Source of the DNA: Sphaerosporella brunnea
Lineage: Eukaryota > Ascomycota > Pezizomycetes > Pezizales > Pyronemataceae
DNA length: 64,000 nucleotides
NCBI GenBank assembly: GCA_008704415.1
Contig: VXIS01000167.1
Span: 36,766-100,765, forward strand
Reading direction: 5' to 3'
The stretch's first letter is position 1, and the number at the start of each line of letters is the position of its first letter. The translations under genes and the position numbers were made by a program. Below the pieces are notes generated by a model, which searched no databases, was not told where the DNA came from, and saw nothing but the letters and a program-made list of their open reading frames with translations. Positions 32,882-44,763 of this stretch are shown here, in pieces.

Positions 32882-33726
32882 ATGCTGAACCCAGTCCTCA
32901 CCTCGTTCCTCATCTCCGACATCATATTCCTCATAACAGGCGGAATTCTGATCGCGGCGGCATGCATCTGGAAATCTGAGCTGGCGTCGCCGGCGACGAC
33001 GGAGTCTGTGGGAAGGTTGATCCTTCTGCAAGGCTGTCCGCTATCTGGTTAGTGTGGCCGGTTATTATTAGGCTGCGCAGCGGCTGATTTGTGTTTCTGT
33101 GTAGCCGTCATTGCGAACGGAATAATCGTCGGCGTCACCTTCCTCATCTCGCTGCCGGCGTTTGCGCTGCCCACCTCGCGCACTTGGCTTAAGATCCATT
33201 CCTGGGGAGTGGTTATTTGCATGGTGTTCACGCTTTGCCTGGGTCTGAACGAGTGGATCCAGACACTCACCACTCGAGCAAACCTTGAGGTGCTGTGGGG
33301 TCAGCAGTCAGACCTCACCCAGAGCATGTTGCAACAGAAGGTGAGATATTTATACGGCTTCGCCGGCGCAAACACAGCCCGCTGACACTAGGGTTAGTTC
33401 GATTGCTGCGGTTATATCAACTCCACAACACCGCACTATGTGCCGGACGCCACATGCACGAACGATATTGTCGCTGCATCTAAAGAGGGTTGCATAGGAG
33501 CGTTTTCAACCTACGGTTCGACATGGCTGGGATATTTGTTCACTGCGGCCTTTGGCGTTGTCGGTGAGTTACCGATTGCAGTCCTCCCTGATGAATCAAT
33601 CTAACTTTCAATGTTTCAGGAATGGACATGGTCATGCTTCTCTGCACAGCGATGTTGATTCGGTACCGTAAGGAGCAGTTGCGGTACAGATTGATTGATC
33701 AGAAATGGGGAGTGGGTAGTATTTAG
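32882..33726 (+). CDS. PLS1: Tetraspanin Pls1
   Basis: Four exons: 32882..33047, 33105..33340, 33398..33563 and 33620..33726 (224 aa), with introns of 57, 57 and 56 bp. Four hydrophobic segments follow the tetraspanin pattern. The large extracellular loop carries the CCG motif (FDCCGYINSTTP, C137-C138-G139) and further Cys at DATCTND and EGCIGAF. The second segment (VTFLISLPAFALPTSRTWLK) and the C-terminus (YRKEQLRYRLIDQK) are characteristic of fungal Pls1. In plant pathogens Pls1 is required for penetration-peg emergence from appressoria, and in saprotrophs for ascospore germination, by organising a polarised growth site with NADPH oxidase. Length and exon layout agree with the family. Confidence 0.93.
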
Positions 33727-35272
33727 CGGTTGGGAGGGGGGGGGGGGGCATTAGGCATAGACATTGGATACCCGGAGTTATGGTGGCCTTTGGCTATGGA
33801 TTGATTTTCTGTTAGCAAGCGCGTGAGATTTTTGCTGCATCTTCGGAGAGGCTTCTTGTTGTTTTGAACCTTCATTTTAGTAAATACCCCAATACCTTCG
33901 ATTCTGTTTGGCAAGTATCTCCTTCCGTACTTGTGAGTATTGCGTTGAGGGCTTCGATCATCGTGCAGCATCAATTGATCCAAGAAGGAGCAGCAAAGAA
34001 GTAAAAAATTAGCGAGGCTGAAGGTTGGAAAAAAAGACCGCGAAGCTGCGCAGCTGGTGGATAAACAATCCGACAGAAGTCCCGTCCGCGCGGGTAGAGA
34101 CCGGTATGGCACAAGGTTCTGCAGGAACTCGAAACAACGACCATCTTTACAAGAGATGCGGCCTAGGTACGGGTCGGGGTGAAGTGGCGGCCATGTCCCC
34201 GCTACGGCCGCTAGCTCGCCGCACTGTGGCATCATCCCCCTACCGTTGACTGTGACTCAACACCATTCATCCCGCGTCTCATGCTATTACTGCTTCCGCT
34301 AGGTACAACAGACTGCTCGGGTAATCCAATTGATGCTCCAATAAAGAGGCCCCAAAGGTAATATCACCATCTTGAATTGGTGGGGCATTGAACTAAGCCG
34401 ACAAAAGCCTGGTCCGGGTGTAACCGACGTGGGACAAGGCCGTGCAGGAGATCTCTGCTGTTAGAGTAGATACATACCTCATGCTCATTGGCCCGCCCGC
34501 CCGCCCGCCCAGCTTAATTTCTCTACTGGGGCATCTTCCTTATGTGCGCTGCTGCAACGGAGCGGCTCCCCTCTCCCTGCCGTACTGCCGCGCCTCCTCA
34601 ATCGGAGCTGCCGTGCAGGTTGGGGGCCATCGTTGTATCGACATACAGCATCAGGTACATACGCTTTACATACGGCCCTCAGTGCTCCAGTAGCTTCCGC
34701 GCGCGCGCACCGACCTGGCTGGCTGGCTTATCCCGCAGCTGGCCCTCCAGCTACCTAGATATCTCCATCGAGACACCCTCGGGAAAAACCGCAAAGCATC
34801 CACAATGCCGAGGTCAGGGCTAAGCACTGGGGAAGAAAGTTAATGGTACTTAGGTACACTTACTAAGAAGAAGTATCCAGGTAGAAAGGCATGTGGATGT
34901 CTGCCCACCTTGGCGGCATAACGCTCCGTCGTCATTGCGTTCTTCCAACCTGTAGATCTTCGGAGCTTCGTCGGCAATGAGCTGTCATCACAAGCGAAAC
35001 CTCCCCAGGCCCGAACGCTGGCCTGACGACAGATAGAGTTATGGCCTTCAGAATTTTCAATATATTCCCTTTGGTCCCGCCCCCAATCCGTAATCCGGCT
35101 TCCCATCCCTCCGCCTGTGATTGAAAAAGAGCCACCCCCCCCCCCCCAAAAGACTTCTTACTCATATACCACCTTCCTCCCTCCCCACCCGTTATCAGAC
35201 AGATTACCCCATTACACATACCCATTCAATCTCTCTGCTGCCGTGACAACAGCGCCTACAAGTACATACACG
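33727..35272. other. Upstream region of malate synthase
   Basis: No gene is supported in 1.5 kb. There is a 12-base G run at 33737-33748, a (CCGC) tetranucleotide repeat at about 34491-34510 and a C run near 35137. The last ~150 bp are pyrimidine-rich leader. Regulation by carbon source is expected from the gene product, but I did not identify a specific site. Confidence 0.45.
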
Positions 35273-37095
35273 ATGTCCTCCCCTTCCGCCACCCAGATTG
35301 AGTTCCTCCTCATGGACGTCAAGGTCCTCGGGACCGTCAGCGAGGCCGCCAGCAAGATCCTCACCAAGGAGGCGTGTGCCTTCCTTGCCACGCTTCACCG
35401 AAGCTTCAACGAGACCCGCAAGAAGCTGCTGCAGCGCCGTGTGGAGCGTCAGGCGGAAATCGACAAAGGAATTCTGCCCGACTTCCTGCCCGAGACCAAG
35501 CACATCCGTGACGACACCACATGGCGAGGCGCCGACCCCGCGCCCGGATTGGTGGACAGACGAGTTGAGATCACTGGTCCCACCGACCGGAAGATGGTTG
35601 TCAACGCGCTGAACTCTGATGTGTGGACCTACATGGCGGATTTCGAAGGTTGGTGGTGGTGGTGGTCACTGTTTGTTTACGCCGTAAAACTTACTTGATG
35701 CGATTTGCACAGACTCGAGCTCCCCCACGTGGGAAAACATGGTCAATGGCCAGATCAACCTGTACGATGCGATCCGCAGGCAGATCGACTTCAACCTCGG
35801 CGGAAAGGATTACAAGCTCAGAACCGACCGGCCGTTGCCGACCCTGATCGTTCGGTATGTTGCCGTCGCTGCGTGGTGGGGCAAATCCTTGCATGTGACA
35901 GTGGCGCTAACGAGTTCCCAGACCCCGAGGGTGGCACCTGGAAGAGAAGCACTTCACGGTTGATGGCCAGCCCATCTCTGGAGGTCTCTTCGACTTCGGA
36001 CTTTACTTCTTCCACAACGCGAAGAAGCTGATCGAGAACGGCCATGGTCCTTACTTCTACCTTCCCAAGATGGAGTCTCACCTCGAGGCGAGACTCTGGA
36101 ACGATGTCTTCAACCTGGCTCAGGACACCGTCGGCATTCCCCGGGGAACTATCCGAGGAACCGTGTTGATCGAAACCATTCTGGCAGCTTTTGAGATGGA
36201 CGAGGTATGGAGCTACGAGCTACGGTGCGTCGTTGCAGGTTGCTGACCGCGTAAACAGATCATCTACGAGCTCCGACAGCACAGCTCCGGACTCAACTGC
36301 GGACGTTGGGACTACATCTTCAGCACCATCAAGAAGTTCCGCAACAACCCTGCCTTCGTCCTCCCCGACCGAAGCTGCGTTACCATGACCGTGCCCTTCA
36401 TGGACGCGTACGTGAAGCTGTTGATCAAGACTTGCCACAAGCGAGGAGTGCACGCCATGGGAGGAATGGCCGCCCAAATTCCCATCAAGAACGACGAGGA
36501 GGCCAACAAGAAGGCCATGGAGGGTGTCTACGCGGACAAGCTCCGCGAGGTCCGCGCTGGTCACGACGGAACCTGGGTTGCACACCCTGCGTTGGCCAAG
36601 ATTGCGTCCGACGTCTTCAACCAGCACATGCCCACACCCAACCAGATCTTCAACCGCCGCGAGGAGATCGCCGTCGGTGGTAGCGACCTGCTGAACATGA
36701 ACATGGCCGGCTCCGTCACCGAGGACGGTATCCGCAAGAACCTCGTCATCGGTCTGAGCTACATGGAGAGCTGGCTCCGTGCTGTTGGCTGCGTGCCCAT
36801 CAACTGGCTGATGGAGGACGCTGCCACCGCCGAGGTTTCTCGCTCGCAGCTGTGGCAGTGGGCCAAGCACGGCACCACCACTGACACCGGCAAGAAGGTG
36901 ACCAAGGAGTACAACCTGCAGATCCTGAAGGAAGTTGCGGACGAGCTTGAGGCCAAGGCCCCCAAGGGCAACAAGTACCAGCTTGCTGCTCGATACTTCT
37001 CTACGCAGGTCACTGGCGAGGACTACGCCGACTTCCTCACCACCCTTCTGTACGATGAGATCACGAATGTGGGAGGCACCGCGGCGAAGCTGTAG
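35273..37095 (+). CDS. acuE: Malate synthase, peroxisomal (glyoxylate cycle)
   Basis: Four exons: 35273..35648, 35713..35854, 35922..36204 and 36259..37095 (545 aa), with introns of 64, 67 and 54 bp. The protein covers the whole malate synthase fold: the N-terminal helical clasp, the TIM barrel with [32 protein letters not shown] and the family signature [14 protein letters not shown], and the C-terminal domain with the catalytic-Asp segment [17 protein letters not shown]. It condenses glyoxylate with acetyl-CoA to malate and CoA, allowing growth on acetate and fatty acids. The C-terminal tripeptide AKL is a variant of the SKL peroxisomal targeting signal. Length is normal for the family. Confidence 0.97.
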
Positions 37096-37761
37096 ATTGG
37101 TTGAGCTGTAGTTTTTCTTTTTCTTTTTTTTCACTTGGGCTGAGGCGCATGGTAAGAGTGGATGAGCACTGGAATTGATTGCTCACCATCTCTGAAAGTT
37201 ATGGCGTCTCTTCAAGCTTGCTTGTAGGTATTTGCTTTTTTTTCGGTCGTTCGGGCCGCGGTTTCGGGTTTTTTCTTTTTCTTTTTTTTAGGGGACTTTC
37301 TTTTCTCTGTGTATACTCATAGCAATGATGTTTACGACGACCAATTGAGCCTATCATGGTGATGATGATGGCGTGTGCAACCCGAACCGGACGTCCGAAC
37401 GTTATGATGACGCCCTCCTCTGGCCCGAAATGGGTACCGATTCCTGGGTCCCCTCTCGCCAAAGAAAAACGTCTTAGAGCACGTGTAGGTACTCGTACAA
37501 ACAGCTCCGGCACGCATTTCCGTAACGTTGGCAATATCTTACACCCAATCCAGTTTTCACCTGTTGCTTGTCAGGCTTTTTAGAGGCATAAAGGCCCAAC
37601 CGGCTGATAAGTACCTATTGCAGAGGGCAAGCTTGAAGGGACGTTCTGGTGGTTAGTTCACTAGAAATCACTCGCTTTGTTCACAGCCCTGAACCGGCTG
37701 CTTTGTGGTAAGCTTCATTGTTCGACTTTTAGGGAGGGCTGGCTATTGACAACACTGGTAA
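37096..37761. other. Convergent 3' region, malate synthase / CBP4
   Basis: These 666 bp are T-rich at the left end (3' end of malate synthase) and otherwise featureless. No gene is supported. Confidence 0.45.
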
Positions 37762-38312
37762 CTACCGTGCCCGCTGCTGCTGCTCCTCCATAATATCCTG
37801 CCGCTGCCTTTCCATCTCTTCGCGGGCACGCGCACGTTGGGCGTCCGCAAGCGCTTTCCGCTTCTTTTCTTCTTCGGCGGCGACGAGCCAGACTATTTTC
37901 CAGATCCGTCAACATCCATCCTTAATCCTTAACATCCTTATATACCGGGGCGGGGGGTTTACTCGGCTTGTCGCTTTTACTGTATTCGCGTAATTGTGCT
38001 AGAAACTCTTCGTGCTGCTTCAATCGCGTCTCACGCTCTGCGAGCGCTTTTTTTTGCAGTTCGGGGTTGTATTTCTATTTCTCTCTCTCAGCCTTTGTTG
38101 GCGGGGCATTGGGGGGGGGGGGGGGGGAGGGGTGGGTGACTTTGAAGAGTTCGTCCGGATCGGGAGTTAAGTATATCACCAATGCTGGCCCGCCGATGCA
38201 GACGATTACGCCGCTGGCGTGGAGGCGTTAGTGGGGGCGGTGATGGGAAGCGGGGAGGGGATTGGACGTACGCGGCTAGCATTTTGAGATAGGTTTTCGC
38301 TTGGAGAGGCAT
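37762..38312 (-). CDS. CBP4: Cbp4, cytochrome bc1 complex assembly factor
   Basis: Four short exons: 38312..38272, 38213..38141, 38074..37963 and 37892..37762 (118 aa), with introns of 58, 66, 70 bp. The protein starts MPLQAKTYLKMLAAG and has one hydrophobic segment (VIVCIGGPALVIYL) followed by TPDPDELFKKYNPELQKKAL, REYSKSDKPIWLVAAEEEKK and a charged, Gln-rich tail. This order is diagnostic of Cbp4, a single-pass inner-membrane protein that binds newly made cytochrome b together with Cbp3-Cbp6. The second intron contains a 17-base C run (G on the plus strand, 38111-38127) close to its donor, and that donor is the weak GTCACC. No single reading frame longer than one exon exists, so simple gene finders would miss it. 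Confidence 0.88.
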
Positions 38313-39450
38313 TGTTTGTGTTGGGTGACGTTGATTGAGGTGGGATACGGGAGGAGAGAGGTGAAGATGGAGCGACGTCACTACTACCTTCCTCTCGGGA
38401 AATTGAGGCTCGGAAGCGAGGCGAAGCGAAGTTTTTCATTTTTTTTTTTTTTTTGTGGGGTGCATGCAGATGAGAGATATATAGAGCCAATCATGGGCGA
38501 GAGAATGGGAAGTTGTTTCACCGCGTCGGATACCTGGCCAAAAAAGATCGTGCATACCCGAGCAAACATCAATCCGGACTCCACGATCAATAGCCGCTCC
38601 TCTTAACCCCAGATATCCATCCACGTCTCGCGTGTTGCTAGTGAAACCCGCTCGAGTGATGTCTGTGCGCCTACATGTCACGTCGCGCCCTGTAGAATGC
38701 GGAGTAGTATTGGATCGTTATTATTAGTATTATCAGACAGCTTCATGTTGGAGATGCTCATATGGATGGATCGACTATATTCATGCATACATACATGCAT
38801 ACATACATACATCAGACATGCTAAGAGAGCTCCCTCGTGATTTGTGTCGTTTCACATTCACAGCTCACCAGTGGCAGCTTCACCCTTGCCGCCTGCACTC
38901 AAGTGACCGCGCCGGGTACATGCTATCATACCCGCCTGTCTGTACCTACTTTACTTCTCCACAGCAGCCAACAGCCGGAAAGAACATTCCCCCGTGGCGG
39001 CTGCCCTTGTTTGTGCCCTCCCTCCCCCTCCCCCATCTCATCTCTCACTTGTTCTTTTCGTCCATCTACTTTATTTTATTGCTTTGTTCAGGGGACCCCC
39101 CGTCTGCCTGCCTGTTTACCTGGCGCAGGTACTCGCGTTGCAACTCGCTTGCTTGCTGCACCTGCTCCTGCAGCCAACACTCTGCCCTCGCACAATTCAG
39201 GCACCGCCCGCTACCACTACCTCTCACCTCTCATATCATACCACCGCTGTCAGCACCGCGATTCACCGAGCACAACAAAACAAAGAATCCTCCCCCAAAA
39301 CACACTACATCCGCCCCACTTGCGACTTCGTCCGGTAGCGAATATTCTGGCTTAGCTGGTGCGCTCTCAGATTTCCAGTGAATGCGACAACAGCCCGCGA
39401 AGTAGTATACCAGTCAGGAAAAAAAATTAAAAATTAAAAATTACATCTAC
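38313..39450. other. Divergent intergenic region, CBP4 / CHS4
   Basis: These 1.1 kb hold both promoters. A (CATA)-type tetranucleotide repeat lies at 38782-38812 and a 17-base T run near 38436. From about 38990 the sequence is pyrimidine-rich up to an AAAAATT triplicate just before the CHS4 start codon. Three overlapping plus-strand frames there look like leader sequence, not genes. Confidence 0.5.
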
Positions 39451-42389
39451 ATGATGTCGGCGCACGACGGCCCTCGCGCATTCGCACCTCTGCAACGCCG
39501 GGGCACAGCGCCTGTACTCGAACCAGAACCAGACCTTGCAATCGGCCTGTACGACCGCGGACCGTATGCGCGCCTGCCACCGCCACAGCGCTCTCTGAGC
39601 CATGCCCAGAGTCAGGGCGCTATACCCAGGGGAATGGAGGGTCTCACTGTGAGGTCTCAGAGCCAAAGTACTTACACCTTTGTTTACACTGCGTTCAGTT
39701 GAACGATTCGTTGACCGTGCCGGCTTTAGTGGGTCATAGACGTCCGCCTCCCCCGAATGATATGTATGGCCTTGAAGATGGGATGCGGAATATGCGAATG
39801 GGACCGGGGCCGAGAGGCCCCCCGGGTCCTGGAATGATGCGGGGTGGTGGTGCGCCGCCGCTTCGTGGTGATCCGAGGACGATGCATAGAGGCGGGATGG
39901 ATCCGAGGGTGAACAGAGGTGGCATGCAACAAGGTCCTGGACGGCCGCCGCCGATGGGATTCGACGGCGGACATCAGGGTATGCCACCACCACCGAGGAG
40001 AGGCGCAACGTTCGCAAATGGGAGAGGTCGTGGAGGGTATGGGCCGCCGGGCCCACCTCCTAGGCAGCAATCGTTGCAAGGCGGACCACCGATGAAGCAA
40101 AACTCATTGCAGGACCAGACACGGCCGCCACCTGCTAACTACAATAATGGCTACCCACAGGGTTATGAATCTGAGCCGACGGTTAGGGTCCAGCGAGCTC
40201 AGACCATGCCTTCACAACCGCAGTACACCGCTTACAACCCGGCATTGCATAGTAGCATACCGGTGCCTGGTGACGATCGCGAGGGTCAGCGTCCGGCAGC
40301 ATATGGCGTTCAGCGAGTACCTGAATCGGAGTGGCCGCGAGAGAGCGTTGGTGCAGTGTTGGATGCTTACTATGATCCCGATCCGGAATATCACGACGAC
40401 CATGTAGATGACTATGCGAATCATAATGGCTACCATCAAGGCTCGCAAGCTGGTTATGCGGAATCCGGCCCAAGAACTAATTTCTCTCGACCAGGCCCGT
40501 CGCCTCAGAACCGGCATGGATCGGCTTCAAATTTCACGCACGAGGCACATCGGGCGCAGTCCCAGCCGGATCTGCACGATAGTTATTCAGCGGCGAGTCC
40601 ATACGACGGCGTGGCGGAGATGCCGGCGGCTGTTCCTCCGCTTCCTACGGGCAACGGGTACATGTCAAGATCAAATGTGCCCTCTTCTCTGCGCACAGGT
40701 TCACCAGCACCGGGAAGTACAAAATCCCTGGGTTCAATAAAGTCGTCGACCGGCTCCGTACAGACGAGCAGACCCTCCGTTCAACCAGATGACGGGCTGC
40801 TGCCGATACACCCCTCGCCGGCAGATATGCGTGAGGTCGAAGCGGAACAGCGGTATCCCAACCCCGATGTACTGCTTGTACATCCCGCTCCCATCCGTCC
40901 AGGATTTTTGCAGAACGCCACGCCTCCACCGGCCCCGGTGCGTCAGTACAACCCTGATCGCACCAGTGCTCCGTCAATTCAAGGAGTCGTTGATGCTCCG
41001 GTTACCAAGCAGGAACTGAAGCAGCTGCAGGCTGCCGCACAGGCGAATCCCTCGGATTACAGGCTTCAACTTACGCTGGCGAAGAAGATGGTAGAGGCGG
41101 CGACGGTACTGGCCAGCGAAGGTGGTCGGGTAGATATAAAAACCGCGAGAAAGAACCGCGAGAACTACATCTTTGATGCACACAAGATCATCAAGAAATT
41201 GACAAGCTCGGTGAGATGATATGATTCTGCGTTGGGTTGCTGGTTCTGACGGTTAAGCAGTCTCATTCTTACCCTGAGGCGATGTTTTATCTGGCTTCTT
41301 GTTATGGAGAAGGACAGTTGGGGCTGCAGGTTGACCACGAGCGTGCGTTCAACCTTTACCAGTCGGCTGCGAAGTTGAGCCATGCACCGTCCGCGTACAG
41401 AACTGCTGGTAAATATCTTTGAGTGTTCCACTACGTATCGGATTCTGACTGCCAGCAGTTTGCTGCGAACTCGGTGCGGGCGTTCGAAAGGACCCAGCGC
41501 GGGCCATGACATGGTACAAAAAGGCTGCCGCCCTCGGCGAGACGCCGGCAATGTTCAAGCTGGGAATGATCCTGTGGAAGGGTCTCCTCGGGCAGCAGAG
41601 GAATCCTCGCGATGGATTAATATGGCTGAAGCGTGCTGCGGACCAAGCGGACGAAAACAACCAGCATGCTCTGCACGAACTGGTAAGCACCCCGGGTACA
41701 ACAATCTTGCCGCCGCTAATCGTGGCCAGGGAATGCTGTATGAGAGCGATGGCAACGACGTGGTGATCCCAGACATCGCATACGCCCGCGAACTGTTCTT
41801 GAGAGCGGCAGAGCTTGGGTACGCCGCTTCACAGTTCCGCATGGGCTGCGCGTATGAATACGGCACGCTGGACTGCCCGATCGATCCGCACAAGAGTATT
41901 TCCTGGTACAGCAAGGCGGCCATGAAAGGTCCTCCCAGCCATCCCGTATGGTGACAACTGGTGCTGACGCATCCCAGGCGACCACGAAGCGCAACTCGCT
42001 CTCAGCGGCTGGTATCTCACCGGCTCAGAAGGGATCATCCAGCAAAGCGACACGGAAGCCTACCTCTGGGCCCGCAAAGCTGCCGAGCAGGGCCTTGCCA
42101 AGGCTGAGTACGCGCTGGGATACTACACCGAGGTCGGAATCGGTGTGGCCCCGAATCTGGATGAGGCAAAGAGGTGGTATTATAAAGCTGCCAGTACGTT
42201 CCCCCTCCCCCCTTCTCCCTTCTACACACCGGGCTGACAGGGAAACCAACCACAGGCCAGCAACACCCGAAAGCTCAGCTCCGTTTGCAGGAACTCAAGA
42301 AAGGCGGTGCGACGGTGCAGAAATCGCGCGAGCGCTTGTCGAGGTCGAATGTTAAACATAAGGAGGAGGCCGAGTGTGTGGTAATGTAA
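39451..42389 (+). CDS. CHS4: Chs4/Skt5, activator of chitin synthase, Sel1 repeats and CaaX
   Basis: Seven exons: 39451..39648, 39699..41210, 41261..41408, 41459..41682, 41730..41928, 41978..42193 and 42256..42389 (876 aa). The N-terminal two thirds is a disordered Pro/Gly/Arg/Gln-rich region. From about residue 570 to 845 there are Sel1-type repeats (AMFYLASCYGEGQLGL, AMTWYKKAAALGETPAMFKL, SISWYSKAAMKGDHEAQLAL, AKRWYYKAA). The protein ends CVVM, a CaaX prenylation box like the CVIM end of yeast Chs4. Chs4 binds and activates class IV chitin synthase at the plasma membrane; prenylation helps its membrane attachment. The first intron is the least certain: a donor at 39669 with an acceptor before 39731 is also frame-compatible. 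The later introns (47-62 bp) are well supported by family continuity. Confidence 0.9.
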
Positions 42390-43832
42390 TGGAGTTGTGG
42401 GTTTGGTTCGGTTCGGTTCGCCTGGTGCGTGTTGTTGATTGATTGATTGATTGATTGATTAGAATCGGTTGGGCTGGTCCGGTCGCGGTTACTACTGTAC
42501 TTTACTTTTACTTTCGGTAGTTGATGGCTTATGTGATTGATGATTTTTTTTTTTTCCGTTTTGGTTGGGGATCTGAAAGAGCGAGTGATTTTGTGTGATT
42601 GTACCCAGCGTTAACTTACTTTACCACCCATTCCATTCCATGCATAATTTCTCACTTCTGGACTACGGAGTAGCGGTGACGCCCCGCCCCTCCCTCAACC
42701 ACAAGCATCAGCATCACATCACCCAAGGAAACAAAACCCCCCTCCCCTGCCCCTCCCCCCCAAAAAACCCAGAATTCAAAATCCAGAGAAAAAAAAAAGT
42801 GAAAATCGAAAAGTGAAAAGTGAAAAGTGAAAAATCGAAAAGTGAAAAGGTGGATATCTCAGCCACCCGCCAAAACTCAAGGTGGGCAATTCTACTATAT
42901 CTGCCTTAGGCCTAACTCTACTTACATATATATAGACAGATAGAATATATATCTCTCTCTCTCAATTCTATCCAGCACAGAATAAAAAAACTACCAATCG
43001 AACCCAATTCCAGCTGAAAACCGCGCAATCGTATCATCATCACACACTGACGAACCGGCCTTGCAATCCGAACCTACATCCCCCCAACTTCACACACAAC
43101 CGTCCAAAAACCCCTAGGAGAGGAGAGGAGAGAAAAAAAAAAAAAAAAAAAAAGGCATCCATTTTAAAATCCGTAAAACTCTGTAATAAGGCATGCGTGT
43201 AGTGTAGTGTAAACAATGTTTCTCACAAATCGTATTACCCACATGCTCCCCCCCCCTCCCCTCGCCTCTGCACTCCATTCCTGCCACGCATGATATGATG
43301 AAAAAAGAAATGAAAAAAATAGGAAAATTCCAGGCCCCATTCATGACAGACAGTAAATATGGAAAAAAAAAATCACACACACACCCACACAACGAACACA
43401 CAAGATGCAATCAGGCCAGGTAGGGTCGAAAGAAGAACATGAAGGACGAGCAGGTATATCGAGCGTGCGTGCAGGGAAAAAAAGAAAAAGAAAAAGCAGA
43501 ACCGCAAGTACCCCGATTCCTAGTAAGTGTGACAGTAAAACATAAGGAAAAAAAAAAAACAGAACTCCACCTTCCCGGCCACAATCCCTCTCCTCGTCAG
43601 TCGATAGCTACAGTCGGAACAGAAACGTGAACTCAATCACACCTCTGCCCTAATAGCTTCTTGACAGTGAAAGGAAAAAACAAAGGACGAATAGTATTCG
43701 CCTCCGAAAAAACGCCGAGGGATTTTGGAAACACAACACAAATGAAAAGCTATACTGCCGACTGACAACAAACTTTGGAAAGTTGCACAGTTGTAGCTAT
43801 TCGATTCATCGTATCGAATGAGAACTCGGCAG
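42390..43832. other. 3' intergenic region, CHS4 / MCM1
   Basis: These 1.4 kb between converging genes are rich in simple sequence: (GATT)6 at about 42438-42461, repeats of GAAAAGT near 42798-42850, a 23-base A run near 43133-43153 and CT repeats near 42950. No gene is supported. Confidence 0.5.
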
Positions 43833-44763
43833 TCATGCGTTCTGAGCTGGGTGTCCGTGCTGTGGCATGTATCCACCGGCGCGTACCTGGGCTTGCTGCT
43901 GCTGCTGCTGTATGAATTGTTGATAGGCCTGCGCCTGCGACTGTTGTAGGTGAGCTTGCGTCTGGGCATCGGGCATGTTCATGTACGGCGGCGGGACTCC
44001 ACCAGCACCCATGGGTAGTCCGACTGGTCTGGCTCCAGCAGGGGCCTGCTGCTGAGGCAACTGGGCGTGAGCAGGCTCCTCGGGGGAGTCAACACTGCGA
44101 TCAACAAGTCAACGGAGGTACGTCGCCACAAGCACTGGGAAGACTTACGGGTCTTGTTCCGCCACACCGTTCTCGGCGGTATGAGGTTCAGGCGCGTTCA
44201 GACAAGCCTGCAACACGTCAATTGCTGAATTGAAACACGACGACGATGATCACGTACCTGGATGAGGTTCTTACCCTCAGCCTTCGTCACCAGAGGCTGA
44301 AGCTTTGGTGTGGTGAACGTGTAGACCAGTCCGGTCTCCGAAACGACGAGCAGCAGAACTTGCGTTCCAGTCAAGACAGACAATTCGTACGCCTGTTGGT
44401 TATCCGATAACGCGTCAGTAAATCAGAAACAAGCGCGACAACCGAGCAACGAAGTGTCGAACAACAACGAGCACGCACCTTCTTCATGATGCCAGCCTTT
44501 CTCTTGGAGAAGGTGATGTGGCGACGCGACTTGTCCTGGATGAACTTGATCTCAATTTTCCTTCGCTCGCGACCGGGCTTGCCCTCGTCTTCATCATCGT
44601 CATCGTCACCGGTGTTACTCGGTCGCGGGCGCTTGCGCGAGTTGTCGACAGCCGAACCGGGAACTCCAGATTGAGCATTAGGAACTCCGTTACCGGCGGT
44701 CAGTGTGGACGCCGCGTCGGCAGCGGTTTCATCTTGTGGTGGAGAGTTGTTGTGTTCGGCCAT
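43833..44763 (-). CDS. MCM1: Mcm1-type MADS-box transcription factor
   Basis: Four exons: 44763..44479, 44392..44258, 44207..44149 and 44094..43833 (246 aa), with introns of 86, 50 and 54 bp. An acidic N-terminus (GDDDDDEDEGK) leads into the SRF-type MADS box at about residues 64-120 (RRKIEIKFIQDKSRRHITFS, KRKAGIMKKAYELSVLTGTQ) and the SAM extension (TPKLQPLVTKAEGKNLIQ). The tail is Gln/Pro-rich with a run of six Gln, as in fungal Mcm1. The factor binds CC(A/T)6GG-type boxes and, with partners, controls mating, cell-cycle and developmental genes. The protein lacks the MEF2-type extension of RlmA. The first intron splits the MADS box after GIMKK. Confidence 0.94.
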
